A stretch of DNA of 52,306 nucleotides from Hydrogenophilaceae bacterium. Lineage in GTDB: Bacteria; Pseudomonadota; Gammaproteobacteria; Burkholderiales; Thiobacillaceae. Below are positions 37,142 to 46,698 of this stretch, piece after piece. The DNA lies in contig JANJWO010000053.1 in assembly GCA_024709485.1 (NCBI GenBank), positions 1 to 52,306 of the forward strand. Direction: 5' to 3'. Numbering within the stretch: position 1 is the stretch's first letter; each line of letters starts with the position of its first letter. Both the position numbers and the translations under genes were made by a program. The notes below the pieces were generated by a model. It was not told the DNA's origin, ran no database searches, and worked only from the letters and a program-made list of their open reading frames with translations.

Positions 37142-37996
37142 TCAGCCCTGGGCGACCGCTCCCGCGCCGAGCCCGGAAATCAGGGGCTCCAAGGCCTGCA
37201 GCAGGGCGTCGGGCGCGACAGGCTCGCCGTTTTCCGACCAGGCGGCCTCGAACTCGGCGATTTCAAAACCGATCAGTTCAGACTGTGCCATCACCTGGCA
37301 CAGCGCGTTGAGCCCGGCCAGCGTATAGCCGCCCGCCACCCGGTAGTCGGTGGGCACAATGCCGGGTTCCAGCACGTCGCAATCCAGATGAACGTAGAGC
37401 GGCCGTCCGTCCAGGGCGGCCTGGAGCCGCGCCGGACCGTCGTTGCCGGCGGGAACCAGCCTGATCGCACCCGCGTCGACGAGCGCGCGTTCCGCAGGGT
37501 CGAGGTCGCGTGCACCGACCAGGATGAGGCGGGACAGGGGCAATCCGTTGCCGAATCCGGAATCCCACAAGCCGGCCGGGCCCGCCAGGGCCATGCCGCC
37601 CAGATAGCCTGAAATCGTCGTCAGCGGCGTGTTCAGGTCGCCATGCGCATCGAGCCACACCACGCAGGCATCCGGCCGGTGGCGCATGACCACGGGCAGG
37701 GTGGCGAGCGCGGCGGCGCAGCGGCTCAAAGCCAGGATCGGCGCCCGCCCTGCGGCAAGCAGGCGATCCAGGCCGCCGGCCAGTTCGGACAAGGCGGACG
37801 CTGCGGCCGAGAGTTGCGTTTCCCATCCGGCATTGAGCGCGGCCCCCGGTTTGCCGATGACCGCGAGGGGAAGGCCGAGGCGCCCGGACAGCGCCGTGCC
37901 GAGCGCCAGCGCGCCCGCCATGGCCAGGGAATTGTGATCCCCGGCGTGTCCGCAGTAGGCGATCAGTTCGATCGGTTTTGTTGGCTGGGCAGGCAT
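37142..37996 (-). CDS. Arginase/agmatinase-family ureohydrolase
   Basis: 284-residue ureohydrolase-fold protein. Metal-binding motifs are VVWLDAHGDLNTP (about residues 112-124; DAHxD) and HLDCDVLEPGIVP (about 202-214; the family has DxDxxDP, here DCDVLEP). The usual N-terminal GGDHS motif is not evident; AYCGHAGDHNSLA near residue 15 may stand in for part of it. The substrate is unclear: arginase, agmatinase and formimidoylglutamase are all possible. The ATG at 37996 is the first that matches the fold; the upstream open frame overlaps the next gene in a different frame. Confidence 0.8.
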   Translation of the reverse strand: MPAQPTKPIELIAYCGHAGDHNSLAMAGALALGTALSGRLGLPLAVIGKPGAALNAGWETQLSAAASALSELAGGLDRLLAAGRAPILALSRCAAALATLPVVMRHRPDACVVWLDAHGDLNTPLTTISGYLGGMALAGPAGLWDSGFGNGLPLSRLILVGARDLDPAERALVDAGAIRLVPAGNDGPARLQAALDGRPLYVHLDCDVLEPGIVPTDYRVAGGYTLAGLNALCQVMAQSELIGFEIAEFEAAWSENGEPVAPDALLQALEPLISGLGAGAVAQG

Positions 37997-38039
37997 GAGG
38001 GTCTGGCCAAGTGTCGGGGCGCGCGTCCGGATTTTCCGC

Positions 38040-38591
38040 TCAGGTGTTTTTCTCGGCGATGTGGGTGGGCAGGCCGTCGATGCTGAGCTGGTTCTTGTCC
38101 AGCCAGTACTGGCGCACGCCGTCCTCGCCTTTCTTGCGCGACCATTCGTTGAGCGCCTCGCGCTCGCCGAGGTATTGATAGAACGGCACCCCGGCGCCGC
38201 ACGAGGTCTGCACCATGTCGACGGCGAGATCGAAGATCTGCCGCGCCCCGGGCAGGCGCGGGAACAGCGCATGGAGCTCGTCCCATTCGGGGTCGTTGAG
38301 ATGGATGACGCGGGCGCGGCCATACAGGCGCAGGATCAGCGGCGGGCCTTCGAAGGCGCAGAACATCAGGGTCATGCGCGGGTCGAGCGGCACGTGGGCG
38401 GCGGACTCGTTGCCGCTGCCGGTCACGTTCAGCCAGACCACCCGCCTGTCGTCGAGCACGCGCAGCGTGTCCATGCCCTTGGGCGAGATGTTCACGCGGC
38501 TGTCCGCCGCCGCGGTGCCGACGAAGAAAATCTTTTGCGCCTGCATGAAGCTGATGTGCTGCTCGGACAGGGAGTCGAAGCGCTTGGCCAT
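38040..38591 (-). CDS. Pyridoxamine 5'-phosphate oxidase-like flavoprotein
   Basis: 183-residue protein with the split-barrel FMN-binding fold. MAKRFDSLSEQHISFMQAQK begins the family domain; FVGTAAADSRVNISPKGMDT (about residues 23-42) is the FMN-binding strand-loop, and LILRLYGRARVIH (about 84-96) the core strand. Related proteins oxidise diverse substrates or use F420/FMN; nothing fixes the substrate. GAGGATCC precedes the ATG. Adjacent GNAT gene is 8 nt upstream on the same strand. Confidence 0.87.
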   Translation of the reverse strand: MAKRFDSLSEQHISFMQAQKIFFVGTAAADSRVNISPKGMDTLRVLDDRRVVWLNVTGSGNESAAHVPLDPRMTLMFCAFEGPPLILRLYGRARVIHLNDPEWDELHALFPRLPGARQIFDLAVDMVQTSCGAGVPFYQYLGEREALNEWSRKKGEDGVRQYWLDKNQLSIDGLPTHIAEKNT

Positions 38592-38599
38592 ACGGATCC

Positions 38600-39070
38600 T
38601 CAGCAATCTTGGTGCGACAAGGGGTCGAGCGGGATGCGGAAGCTGTAGCCATGCCGTTCGAAGCCCAGTGATTCGTAAAACGCGTGCGCCCGCTCGCGCG
38701 TGAGGTTGGACGACAGCGCGGCCTTGTAGCAGCCTTTTTCCGCGCAGATGCGCAGCGCGTGTCGCATCATCGCCTTGCCGATGCCCCGCCCCTGGCAGGC
38801 GGGGTCGACCGCGACATCCTCGATGACCGCGGAGGGCGTTCCGCAATGCCCGAGGTTGGGCATGACCAACAGGGCGAAGGTGCCGACGATCCTCCCGCCT
38901 TGCTCCGCCACATAAATGGCGTAGCCCGGATATTGCGCGATACGCTCGAACAGGCGCTCGGCGTCCGCCAGCGGCAGCGCCTCGCCATCGAGGTCGGGCT
39001 GCGCGTACAGCCCGAGGATCGCGGGAAGATCGGCGCTGGCGGCCACCCGGCAGGAAACGGCTTCGGTCAT
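38600..39070 (-). CDS. GNAT-family N-acetyltransferase
   Basis: 156-residue acetyltransferase. The acetyl-CoA-binding motif A is VDPACQGRGIGKAMMRHALR (about residues 92-111), and the motif B region is SNLTRERAHAFYESLGFERHG (about 121-141). VVGTFALLVMP is strand 4. The acceptor substrate is unknown. It probably forms a short operon with the PNPOx-like gene and perhaps the ureohydrolase. Confidence 0.88.
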   Translation of the reverse strand: MTEAVSCRVAASADLPAILGLYAQPDLDGEALPLADAERLFERIAQYPGYAIYVAEQGGRIVGTFALLVMPNLGHCGTPSAVIEDVAVDPACQGRGIGKAMMRHALRICAEKGCYKAALSSNLTRERAHAFYESLGFERHGYSFRIPLDPLSHQDC

Positions 39071-39130
39071 GGATGCGTGGTCTGCAAGGGACAGCCCCCA
39101 ATCTAATCAGTCGGGGCGGCCAAGGCAAGT

Positions 39131-39778
39131 TCAGGGCAGCATTTCCCTCAGCAGCGGCAGGGTGATGCGCCGCCTGGTTTGCAGGCTGTAGCGGTCGAGC
39201 GCCTCGACGATTTGCAGCAGATAGCCCAGATTGCGGCTTTTCCGGGTCAACAGCCAGGTGGCCAGGGAGGGGTCAAGCTCAAAGCCGAGGTCGCGTGCGT
39301 GCGTGACGAGCGCGGCCTGCATGTCCGCGTCGCTCAAGGGATGAAGCCGGAACACCAGTCCCCAGCCCAGGCGGGTGCGCAGGTCCTCGCGCAACTTGAG
39401 GCCGGCGGGGGCATTTTCCCCCGCGGCGACAAAACGCCGGCCGGCCGCCCGGGCGTGGTTGAAGGCATCGAAAACGGCGATCTGGGTGGGCGCGGGCAGC
39501 GATTCCACATCGTCGACCGCAATCAGCGGCGCCTCGGCCGCGACTGCGCCGTCGCCCTTCCAGAGCGTGCCGCCGCTGGCTGCCGCCAGGGCCTGGAGCA
39601 GATGGGTCTTGCCGCTGCCAGCAGGGCCCCAAATATATAGCGCAGTCTCGGCGGTTTCGCCATTGAGCCATCGTCCCAGATGGCCGAGCAGTTCCCGGTT
39701 GGGGCCGGGGATGAAGTTGTCCAGAGTAGGCCGGGCCGCGGGCCGGATGTCGAGCAGCATCTGTTGCATGGCCGACAT
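39131..39778 (-). CDS. hda: DnaA regulatory inactivator Hda
   Basis: 215-residue AAA+ protein related to DnaA domain III, which with the beta clamp stimulates hydrolysis of DnaA-ATP and prevents re-initiation. Walker A is [16 protein letters not shown] (about residues 49-64), the Walker B region is [12 protein letters not shown], and the sensor segments are [20 protein letters not shown]. The N-terminal [10 protein letters not shown] includes the clamp-binding-like QMLLDI. Start taken at ATG 39778, with ATG 39769 an alternative; the open frame further upstream starts at GTG and lacks support. Confidence 0.92.
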   Translation of the reverse strand: MSAMQQMLLDIRPAARPTLDNFIPGPNRELLGHLGRWLNGETAETALYIWGPAGSGKTHLLQALAAASGGTLWKGDGAVAAEAPLIAVDDVESLPAPTQIAVFDAFNHARAAGRRFVAAGENAPAGLKLREDLRTRLGWGLVFRLHPLSDADMQAALVTHARDLGFELDPSLATWLLTRKSRNLGYLLQIVEALDRYSLQTRRRITLPLLREMLP

Positions 39779-39849
39779 TATCCTTAAATTCCGGTTTACA
39801 TGGCGGGCGAGGAAGCTTAAATTCACTGGTTCGATTTGGAAGATTTGCC

Positions 39850-40911
39850 ATGCAGTCTAGTGCACTACAGTTCATGGAACGGATCAGCGTGCCGCCCATC
39901 GTGGAAGAGCGGCTGAGTGACGCCGAGCGCGCGACGCTCAAGGCCGAGATCAAGGCGCTGATGAAGGCGCAGGATGCGGTGCTGGTGGCGCATTACTACA
40001 CCAACGGCGACCTGCAGGATCTGGCCGAGGAAACCGGCGGCAAGGTGTCCGACTCGCTGGAAATGGCGCGCTTCGGCCACGCCCATCCGGCCAGGACCGT
40101 CATCGTCGCCGGCGTGCGCTTCATGGGCGAGACCGCCAAGATCCTCAACCCGGAAAAGCGCGTGCTGATGCCGACCCTGGAGGCGGAGTGCTCGCTCGAT
40201 CTTTCCTGCCCGGCGAAAGAGTTTGCCGAATTCTGCGACCAGCACCCCGACCGCACCGTGGTGGTGTACTCCAACACCAGCGCCGCGGTGAAGGCCAGAG
40301 CCGACTGGGTGGTGACCTCCAGCATCGCGGTCAGGCTCGCCAAATATTTGCACGCGCGCGGCGAAAAGCTGCTGTGGGCGCCGGACCGCCATCTCGGTCG
40401 CTACGTGCAGCAGGTGAGCGGCGCCGACATGCTGCTGTGGGAAGGCAGCTGCGTGGTGCACGAGGCCTTCCAGGCCGATGCGCTCGCGCGCCTGAAGAAG
40501 CTGCACCCCGCGGCCGCCGTGCTGGTGCACCCGGAATCGCCGGCAGACGTGATCGCGCTGGCCGACGTGGTGGGTTCGACCACCCAGATCATCGAGGCGG
40601 CGAAGAACCTGCCCAACCGTGAATTCATCGTCGCCACCGACAACGGCATCTTCCACAAGATGCACGAGGAAGCCCCGGGCAAGCTGTTGATCGAGGCGCC
40701 CACCGGCGGCCACGGCGCCACCTGCATGAGCTGCGCGCACTGCCCGTGGATGGCGATGAACGGCCTGCGGAATCTCAAACACGTGCTGGAAACCGGCGCC
40801 AACGAAATCCACATCGACGAGGCCATTCGCAAAAAAGCCGTGCTGCCGATCGAGCGCATGCTCGATTTCGCCGCAAAAGTGCGGGCCGGGGTTATTTCGG
40901 ATATCGATTGA
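39850..40911 (+). CDS. nadA: Quinolinate synthase A
   Basis: 353-residue [4Fe-4S] enzyme that condenses iminoaspartate with dihydroxyacetone phosphate to quinolinate for NAD synthesis. Conserved blocks: [21 protein letters not shown] (about residues 43-63), [20 protein letters not shown], cluster ligands in [11 protein letters not shown] (about 116-126) and [19 protein letters not shown] (about 279-297), and [14 protein letters not shown] lies 8 nt before the ATG. Divergent from hda; nadB and nadC are not in view. Its end overlaps yjdF by 20 bp. Confidence 0.96.
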   Translation: MQSSALQFMERISVPPIVEERLSDAERATLKAEIKALMKAQDAVLVAHYYTNGDLQDLAEETGGKVSDSLEMARFGHAHPARTVIVAGVRFMGETAKILNPEKRVLMPTLEAECSLDLSCPAKEFAEFCDQHPDRTVVVYSNTSAAVKARADWVVTSSIAVRLAKYLHARGEKLLWAPDRHLGRYVQQVSGADMLLWEGSCVVHEAFQADALARLKKLHPAAAVLVHPESPADVIALADVVGSTTQIIEAAKNLPNREFIVATDNGIFHKMHEEAPGKLLIEAPTGGHGATCMSCAHCPWMAMNGLRNLKHVLETGANEIHIDEAIRKKAVLPIERMLDFAAKVRAGVISDID

Positions 40912-41506
40912 GCTGGCGGTCGTGCCAGCCTGACAGCAGCGACTGCGAGACCAGGCAGCCGATCAGCGCCAGCAGCATGTCCCATTGCGTGTCCCAGATG
41001 TCGCCCTGGGTGGCGAGGAACTCGTCCGCCTCGGCGCCGTAGAGCAGCGACGCCCACCATTCGATGAATTCGTAGCTGGCGGATACCGCCAGCACCACGC
41101 AGCACACCAGGAAGAACAGCCAGCCGCCGGGTTTGAGGGGCGAGAGGCGGATGAGGATTTCGCGCGCCAGGATCGCCGGCACGAAGCCCTGGGCGAGGTG
41201 GCCGATGCGGTCGTAGTGGTTGCGCGCGAGATCGAGCCCGTCCTGCAGCCAGAAACCCAGCGGCACGCGCGAATAGCTATAGTGCGCGCCCAGCATCAGC
41301 ACCAGGCCGTGCAAGAACAGCAGGCCGTACAAGAGCGGCGTCAGCGGGAATATTTTGCGGGTGAAATACAGCACCGGCAGCGCGATCAGCACCGGCATGA
41401 CCTCCATCCACCAGGTGAGGCGGTCGTAGGGCCCGATGCCGGAAACGGCGAGCGCGGCCAGCGTGGCGAGAAACAAACCGGGCAGGAAGATTTTGCTTCG
41501 GGGCAT
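40892..41506 (-). CDS. YjdF-like DUF2238 inner-membrane protein
   Basis: 204-residue integral membrane protein with five or six predicted helices. Family-specific motifs are [17 protein letters not shown] (about residues 94-110), [16 protein letters not shown] (about 143-158) and [19 protein letters not shown] (about 166-184). Function unknown. ATG 41506 used; a TTG one codon earlier is also open. Convergent with nadA and separated from ubiB by an ACAAAGAGG-type palindrome. Confidence 0.9.
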   Translation of the reverse strand: MPRSKIFLPGLFLATLAALAVSGIGPYDRLTWWMEVMPVLIALPVLYFTRKIFPLTPLLYGLLFLHGLVLMLGAHYSYSRVPLGFWLQDGLDLARNHYDRIGHLAQGFVPAILAREILIRLSPLKPGGWLFFLVCCVVLAVSASYEFIEWWASLLYGAEADEFLATQGDIWDTQWDMLLALIGCLVSQSLLSGWHDRQLNRYPK

Positions 41507-41523
41507 CAACAGCGGCGAATCTT

Positions 41524-41597
41524 TTTACAAAGAGGGCAAGAGGGCAGGAGCAAACCCCGTTCTTGCTTCCCCCTTGCCCTCATGGCCTCTTTGTTCA
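41524..41597. repeat. ACAAAGAGG-type palindromic element, copy 3
   Basis: Fills the ubiB-yjdF gap. The left arm is ACAAAGAGGGCAAGAGGGC, the right arm CCCTTGCCCTCATGGCCTCT followed by TTGT. Arms are inverted copies of 9-nt AGAGGGCAA units around CAGGAGCAAACCCC. Confidence 0.8.
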
Positions 41598-41606
41598 AGG
41601 GGCTGC

Positions 41607-43133
41607 TTACCACCAGGCGCTGAGTACGGCAGCGGCCGCCAGCGCCAGCGCGGCCACGGCCATGCGCTCGATGCGGCGCTGGCGGGCCTGCAGCTCCCTG
41701 AGCTGGGCTTGCAGTTCGCTGTCTTTCGCCGGGCGCGAAAGAAAAGCGTGGGTCAGGCGCGGCAGCTGCGGCAGCAGGCGCGCCCACTCCGGCGCTTCCT
41801 CCCGCATGCGCCTGACGAAGCCGCGCCAGCCGAGCTGCTCGCTCATCCAGCGCTCGAGGTAGGGCTTGCCGGTCTTCCACAGATCCAGCTCCGGATCGAG
41901 CTGGCGGCCCAGGCCTTCAATCTGCAGCAGGGTCTTCTGCAGCAAGACCAGCTGCGGCTGGATTTCCACGTTGAAGCGGCGCGACATGGCGAACAGCCGC
42001 ATCAAGAGGTGGCCGAAGGAAATGTCCTTGATCGGCTTGTCGAAATAGGGCTCGCAACAGGCGCGCACCGCCGCCTCGAGCTCCTCCACCCGCGTATTCG
42101 CCGGCACCCAGCCCGACTCGATGTGGGCTTCGGCGAAGCGCTTGTAGTCGCGGCGGAAGGCGGCGAGAAAATTGATGGCGAGGTAGTTCTTGTCGACTTC
42201 GGAGAGCGTGCCGCAGATGCCGAAGTCCACCGCCAGGTATTTGCCCTTGTCGCTGCCGGCCACGCCGACGAAGATGTTGCCCGGATGCATGTCGGCGTGA
42301 AAAAAGCCGTCGCGGAACACCTGGGTGAAGAAGATTTCCACGCCGTTTCTGGCCAGCCGCGAAATGTCCACGCCGGCCGCGCGCAGGGCCGCCATCTGGC
42401 TGATGGGCACGCCGTGGATGCGTTCCATGACCAGCGCCGCTTCGCGGCAGTGCTCGAAGTACACCTCGGGCACGCGCATGAGCGGAGAGTGCTCGAAATT
42501 GCGCTTGAGGAGCGCGGCATTGGCCGCCTCGCGCGTCAGGTCCAGCTCGTCGGCCAGGGTTTTTCTGAATTCCTCGACGACTTCGCGCGGCCGCAGGCGC
42601 TTGCCGTCGGCGAAGAGCTTCTCGATCAGCAGCGCGCCGGCGTCGAGCAGGGCGAGGTCGTGCTCGATGATGCGGGCGATGCCGGGGCGCAGCACCTTGA
42701 CCGCCACCGGCCTGCCATCGGGCAGCACGGCGAAATGCACCTGCGCCACCGAGGCCGAGGCCACCGGCGTGGCGTCGAATTCCGCGAACACCTGCGGCCA
42801 GGGCTTGCCATAGGCGGCATTCAGTTCGCGCTCGACCTGGGCGAAGGGATAGGGCGGCACACGGTCCTGCAAAAGCGCGAGCTCGTCGGCGATGTCGTCG
42901 GGCAGCAGGTCGCGGCGCGTGGAGAGCATCTGGCCGAATTTCACGAACAAGGGGCCCAGCGACTCCAGCGCCAGGCGCAGCCGCTCGCCGCGCGGGCGCG
43001 ACAGATTGCGCCAGAAGAACAGCCCGTGCACCAGCGGGCGCAGCCAGCGGGTGCGGGCATGGCCGAGCAGGAAATCGTCCAGCCCGTAGCGGATGCCCAC
43101 GGCCAGGATCGTGAGCAGGCGCAAGAATTTCAT
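41607..43133 (-). CDS. ubiB: Ubiquinone biosynthesis protein UbiB
   Basis: 508-residue atypical protein-kinase-like ATPase required for ubiquinone synthesis. Motifs: the KxGQ lid [16 protein letters not shown] (about residues 65-80), an A-rich loop in [16 protein letters not shown] (about 122-137), [10 protein letters not shown] with the ATP-site Lys, [10 protein letters not shown] (about 280-289) and DFGICGTLS (about 303-311). A C-terminal hydrophobic helix ([16 protein letters not shown]) anchors it in the inner membrane. The start overlaps the ubiJ stop as ATGA. Operon ubiE-ubiJ-ubiB. Confidence 0.96.
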   Translation of the reverse strand: MKFLRLLTILAVGIRYGLDDFLLGHARTRWLRPLVHGLFFWRNLSRPRGERLRLALESLGPLFVKFGQMLSTRRDLLPDDIADELALLQDRVPPYPFAQVERELNAAYGKPWPQVFAEFDATPVASASVAQVHFAVLPDGRPVAVKVLRPGIARIIEHDLALLDAGALLIEKLFADGKRLRPREVVEEFRKTLADELDLTREAANAALLKRNFEHSPLMRVPEVYFEHCREAALVMERIHGVPISQMAALRAAGVDISRLARNGVEIFFTQVFRDGFFHADMHPGNIFVGVAGSDKGKYLAVDFGICGTLSEVDKNYLAINFLAAFRRDYKRFAEAHIESGWVPANTRVEELEAAVRACCEPYFDKPIKDISFGHLLMRLFAMSRRFNVEIQPQLVLLQKTLLQIEGLGRQLDPELDLWKTGKPYLERWMSEQLGWRGFVRRMREEAPEWARLLPQLPRLTHAFLSRPAKDSELQAQLRELQARQRRIERMAVAALALAAAAVLSAWW

Positions 43134-43705
43134 TCAGCCTGTTCCAGCTGAGCCAGGCGCGCTTCCAGGCGGGCGGCGGCATCGCGGAGTTCGTCGGCCT
43201 CGCGGTTGAAGCGTTCGATGTCCATGCGGCTCGCCAGCACTGGGGATTCCTCGGTCGCGTACTCGGCAAGGGTGCGCGCGCCGTCTTCCGCCGCCTGTTT
43301 CATCCAGCCGCCGAAGGCGCGGCCGGCTTCCGCCAGGCGGAAGCCGGCGACCGGGCCGAACAGGCGCGACAATTCGGCCTCGGCGTCGAGATTCATCTGC
43401 TGGAACGCGTCATTGAAGGCGGACAGCAATTCCGCATCGCCCTCGGTGCGCAGGCCGCGGAAGGCTTCCCTGCCCTGTGCCGGCAGCTGCAGCAGGACAG
43501 CGGGGGCGAGAAAAATCACCGCCGCGGCCGCGTCCATGGGCGCGGGGTGCAGGGCGCCGCCCTCGTCGATGCGCAAGTTGACGCGAAACAGCGCCAGGTC
43601 CAGCGCCAGGACGCGGCCAGCAGCCCGCGCCAGCGCATCGCGCGCACCGGGGGCCTGGGCGAACAGCCGGTTGAGGCCGCCGGCGATGAACTGCTCGGCG
43701 ATCAA
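43130..43705 (-). CDS. ubiJ: Ubiquinone accessory factor UbiJ (SCP2 domain)
   Basis: 191-residue SCP2-like lipid-binding protein that scaffolds the soluble ubiquinone-synthesis complex. Features: the N-terminal [17 protein letters not shown]2 core (about residues 30-125) and a C-terminal coiled coil ([20 protein letters not shown], about 163-182) ending [12 protein letters not shown], all as in UbiJ. The best start is TTG at 43705, which shares bases with the ubiE TGA stop; no ATG or GTG fits the family start. A much longer open frame runs back through ubiE in a different frame and should be ignored. Confidence 0.88.
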   Translation of the reverse strand: MIAEQFIAGGLNRLFAQAPGARDALARAAGRVLALDLALFRVNLRIDEGGALHPAPMDAAAAVIFLAPAVLLQLPAQGREAFRGLRTEGDAELLSAFNDAFQQMNLDAEAELSRLFGPVAGFRLAEAGRAFGGWMKQAAEDGARTLAEYATEESPVLASRMDIERFNREADELRDAAARLEARLAQLEQAE

Positions 43706-44442
43706 AACTTGTAGCCCCGGTGCAAGGCCACCACGCCGGCGGTGAGGTTGTGGTAGGTCACGCGCTCGAAGCCGACGCCTTCCATCATGGCCTTCAATTC
43801 CTCCTGGCCGGGATGCATGCGGATGGATTCGGCGAGATACTGGTAGCTGTCCGCGTCCTGGGTGATGAACGCGCCCATTTTCGGCAGCACCTTGAAGGAA
43901 TAGGCGTCGTAGAAGGGCTCGAGCGGCTTCCAGATCTTGGAAAACTCCAGCACCAGCAGGCGGCCGCCGGGTTTCAGCACGCGGTACATCTCTGCCAGCG
44001 CCACATCCTTGTGCGTCATGTTGCGCAGGCCGAAGGACACGCACACGCAGTCGAAATGATGGTCGGGAAAGGGCAGTTTTTCCGCGTCGCACTGCGCCAC
44101 CGGGGTGATTGTGCCCTCGTTGAGCAGGCGGTTCCTGCCCTCGTTGAGCATCGAATAGTTGATGTCGGTGAGCACGACTTCGCCAGTCCTGCCGACTGCC
44201 TTCAGAAACAGCCGGGTCATGTCGCCGGTGCCGCCGGCGATGTCCAGCACTTTCTGGCCGGGGCGCAATCCGGCCTGGCCGACCGTGAAGCGCTTCCACA
44301 GCCGGTGCAGACCGCCGGACATGAGGTCGTTCATGAGGTCGTAGCGGCGCGCCACGGAATGGAAGACTTCCGCGACCTTGGCGGCTTTTTCGGATTCGGC
44401 GACGGTCTGGAAGCCGAAATGGGTGGTGTTTTTCTCGTCCAT
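43702..44442 (-). CDS. ubiE: Ubiquinone/menaquinone C-methyltransferase
   Basis: 246-residue SAM-dependent C-methyltransferase of quinone synthesis. Conserved blocks: [39 protein letters not shown] (about residues 26-44), [20 protein letters not shown] (SAM motif I, about 65-84), [17 protein letters not shown] and YEYLAESI-like [18 protein letters not shown]. Ends with the expected [11 protein letters not shown]. First gene of ubiE-ubiJ-ubiB and divergent from phoB. Confidence 0.97.
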   Translation of the reverse strand: MDEKNTTHFGFQTVAESEKAAKVAEVFHSVARRYDLMNDLMSGGLHRLWKRFTVGQAGLRPGQKVLDIAGGTGDMTRLFLKAVGRTGEVVLTDINYSMLNEGRNRLLNEGTITPVAQCDAEKLPFPDHHFDCVCVSFGLRNMTHKDVALAEMYRVLKPGGRLLVLEFSKIWKPLEPFYDAYSFKVLPKMGAFITQDADSYQYLAESIRMHPGQEELKAMMEGVGFERVTYHNLTAGVVALHRGYKF

Positions 44443-44477
44443 GCGGGCATTTTACCTGACGCGGGCGCCTGGGCGTC

Positions 44478-44511
44478 CTGTCACAAAGCTGTCATTTTGG
44501 CGTCATACTAT
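44478..44511 (+). promoter_or_regulatory. Pho box and -10 element of phoB
   Basis: CTGTCACAAAGCTGTCAT at 44478-44495 is a two-repeat Pho box (CTGTCA, 5-nt spacer, CTGTCA). TACTAT at 44506-44511 is the -10, placing the box over the -35 position as in PhoB-activated class II promoters. Downstream gene is phoB, so autoregulation by phosphate limitation is expected. Confidence 0.88.
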
Positions 44512-44542
44512 GGCCAGGTCTAAACAGACTGGAGCGGAAAAC

Positions 44543-45232
44543 ATGGCCGCAAACATCCTCCTGGTGGAAGACGAGCCGGGCATACAAGAACTGTTGAAAC
44601 TGAATCTGGGCCAGGCCGGGCACACGGTGACCGCCACCGACGATGCCGAGGGCGCGCTGCAATACCTGAAGACCACGCTGCCAGACGTCATTTTGCTGGA
44701 CTGGATGCTGCCCGGCATGTCCGGCATCGACCTGTGCCGCCGCCTGCGCGCCGACAAGCGCTACCAGCCGGTGCCCATCATCATGCTGACCGCGCGCGGC
44801 GAGGAGCAGGACCGCGTCACCGGCCTCGACACCGGCGCCGACGACTACCTCACCAAGCCGTTTTCCCCGCGCGAACTGGTGTCGCGCATCCGCGCCGTGC
44901 TGCGCCGCCGCGCGCCGCAGATGACCGAAGAGCCGGTGGAGACTGCCGGCCTCGAGCTGGATCCGGTCAGTCACCGGGTTACCGGCAACGGCAGGCTGCT
45001 GGAGCTGGGGCCGACCGAATTCCGCCTGCTGCACTTTTTCATGACCCATCCCGAGCGCGTATTCGCCCGCTCGCAGCTGCTGGACCAGGTGTGGGGCGAC
45101 GATGTCTTCGTCGAGGAGCGGACCGTGGACGTGTATATCCGCAGGCTGCGGCTTGCCCTGGAGGCGAGCGGCCACAATGATCTGGTGCAGACCGTGCGCG
45201 GGGCGGGCTATCGTTTTTCCGCCCGGCGGTAG
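44543..45232 (+). CDS. phoB: Phosphate regulon response regulator PhoB
   Basis: 229-residue OmpR/PhoB-class regulator. Receiver: ILLVEDEPGIQELLKLNLGQ, phospho-acceptor in VILLDWMLPGMSGIDLCRRL (about Asp54), Thr in MLTARGEEQD and Lys in YLTKPFSPREL. The winged-helix domain (about residues 130-229) ends DVYIRRLRLALEA and VRGAGYRFS. ATG 44543 is preceded by GGAGCGGAAAAC and matches the family start; the longer frame passes through the Pho box. A canonical Pho box lies upstream. Confidence 0.96.
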   Translation: MAANILLVEDEPGIQELLKLNLGQAGHTVTATDDAEGALQYLKTTLPDVILLDWMLPGMSGIDLCRRLRADKRYQPVPIIMLTARGEEQDRVTGLDTGADDYLTKPFSPRELVSRIRAVLRRRAPQMTEEPVETAGLELDPVSHRVTGNGRLLELGPTEFRLLHFFMTHPERVFARSQLLDQVWGDDVFVEERTVDVYIRRLRLALEASGHNDLVQTVRGAGYRFSARR

Positions 45233-45266
45233 ATAATCCCCCCCATCGCAACTCAACACGAGCGAA

Positions 45267-46601
45267 ATGGGTTTCTGGTGGCGCCCACTCGTCACGCTGT
45301 CCGTCATTGCGCTGATTGCCCTGATGCTGTGGGCAGGAGGCGGCGCGGCGCTCGCCCTCAAGTTTGCCGTCATCGCCCTGCTGGCCTATCTCGCGCGCCA
45401 GCTGTGGCAGGAAAAACGCCTGGCCCGCTGGCTTGAACAGGGCGGCGACAGGCCGGCGCCGAGCGACATCGGCGTGTGGGGCGACATCTTCTACCGCCTG
45501 GAAAAACTGCAGAAACGCCAAAGCCAGAGCCAGTCCGAGCTGGTCACCGCGCTGGGTCGCTTCCAGCATGCCGCCGAGGCGGTGCCGGACGGCATCGTCA
45601 TCCTCAACGAGCAGGACCGCATCGAGTGGTGCAACCCCGCTTCGCGCCGCCTGCTGGGGCTGGACGCCGCGCGCGACCGCGGCCAGTACATCCACTATCT
45701 GATGCGGCAGTCCGATTTTGTCGATTTCCTCAACGCGCGCGACTACTCGAAGCAGCTCAACATCAGCTCCCCGGCCAACCGCGACCTCAGGCTGATGGTG
45801 CAGCTGGTGCCGTTCGGCGCGGAGCAGAAGCTGCTGATGGTGCGCGACATCACCGAACTGGAGCGCGTGGACGCCATGCGCCGCGACTTCGTCGCCAACG
45901 TGTCGCATGAGCTGCGCACGCCGCTCACCGTGGTGGGCGGCTTCGTCGAGACGCTGAACGACCTGGACAAGCCCGCGGATGCCGACCTCAAGCACTACTT
46001 CGGCATCATGCTCAACCATACCCGGCGCATGCAGCGCCTGCTGGACGACCTGCTCACCCTGTCACGCCTGGAGTCCTCGCCCGCCACGGTGGCCGAGGAG
46101 CAGGTGCACATGCCGGAACTGATGCGCGAACTGGCGCGCGAGGCCGAGTCGCTGAGCCGCGGCCGGCACGCCATACGGCTGCAAATCGATGCCCAGGACT
46201 GGCTTTCCGGCAGCCTGCAGGAGCTGCAAAGCGCCTTTTCCAATCTGGTGTCCAATGCCGTGCGCTACACCCCGGAAGGCGGCGAGATCACCCTGCGCTG
46301 GTTCGAGCAGAACGGCCATGCCGTTTTTGCGGTGACCGACACCGGCGAAGGCATCGCCTCCGAACACCTTTCGCGCCTCACCGAGCGCTTTTATCGCGTC
46401 GACCGCTCGCGCTCGCGCGAGAGCGGCGGCACCGGCCTCGGGCTTGCCATCGTCAAGCACATCCTCACCCGTCACCAGGCCCGGCTTGACATCCAGAGCA
46501 CGCCCGGAAAGGGCAGCACGTTTTCCGCCATCTTCCCGGCGGAGCGGCTCATCCCCGCGCAGGGCGGAGAGCAGCAACCGCGCCTGAGTCTCGTAAAATA
46601 G
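45267..46601 (+). CDS. phoR: Phosphate regulon sensor histidine kinase PhoR
   Basis: 444-residue kinase, 34 nt after phoB. Two N-terminal helices (about residues 8-45) with RQLWQEKRLARWLEQG between membrane and PAS region, PAS domain (about 95-190) with EAVPDGIVILNEQDRIEWCN, the HisKA motif RRDFVANVSHELRTPLTVVG (about 208-227, phospho-His), then N box FSNLVSNAVRYTPEGG and G boxes VTDTGEGIA and SGGTGLGLAIVKHIL. No pst or phoU genes follow; the next gene is uup after a palindrome. Confidence 0.96.
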   Translation: MGFWWRPLVTLSVIALIALMLWAGGGAALALKFAVIALLAYLARQLWQEKRLARWLEQGGDRPAPSDIGVWGDIFYRLEKLQKRQSQSQSELVTALGRFQHAAEAVPDGIVILNEQDRIEWCNPASRRLLGLDAARDRGQYIHYLMRQSDFVDFLNARDYSKQLNISSPANRDLRLMVQLVPFGAEQKLLMVRDITELERVDAMRRDFVANVSHELRTPLTVVGGFVETLNDLDKPADADLKHYFGIMLNHTRRMQRLLDDLLTLSRLESSPATVAEEQVHMPELMRELAREAESLSRGRHAIRLQIDAQDWLSGSLQELQSAFSNLVSNAVRYTPEGGEITLRWFEQNGHAVFAVTDTGEGIASEHLSRLTERFYRVDRSRSRESGGTGLGLAIVKHILTRHQARLDIQSTPGKGSTFSAIFPAERLIPAQGGEQQPRLSLVK

Positions 46602-46619
46602 CGAGTCTTCAGAATCTCA

Positions 46620-46692
46620 TTCACACAGAGGCAGCAGAGGAAACCTTATATGGGTTTGCCTTACTCTGATTCCTCTGTTCCCGCTGTGTAAA
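46620..46692. repeat. ACAGAGG-type palindromic element, copy 3
   Basis: Fills most of the phoR-uup gap. The left arm is TTCACACAGAGGCAGCAGAGG, here counted from 46620 to 46640, and the right arm TTCCTCTGTTCCCGCTGTGT. It ends six bases before the uup ATG, leaving no Shine-Dalgarno sequence. Confidence 0.8.
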
Positions 46693-46698
46693 TCACCC

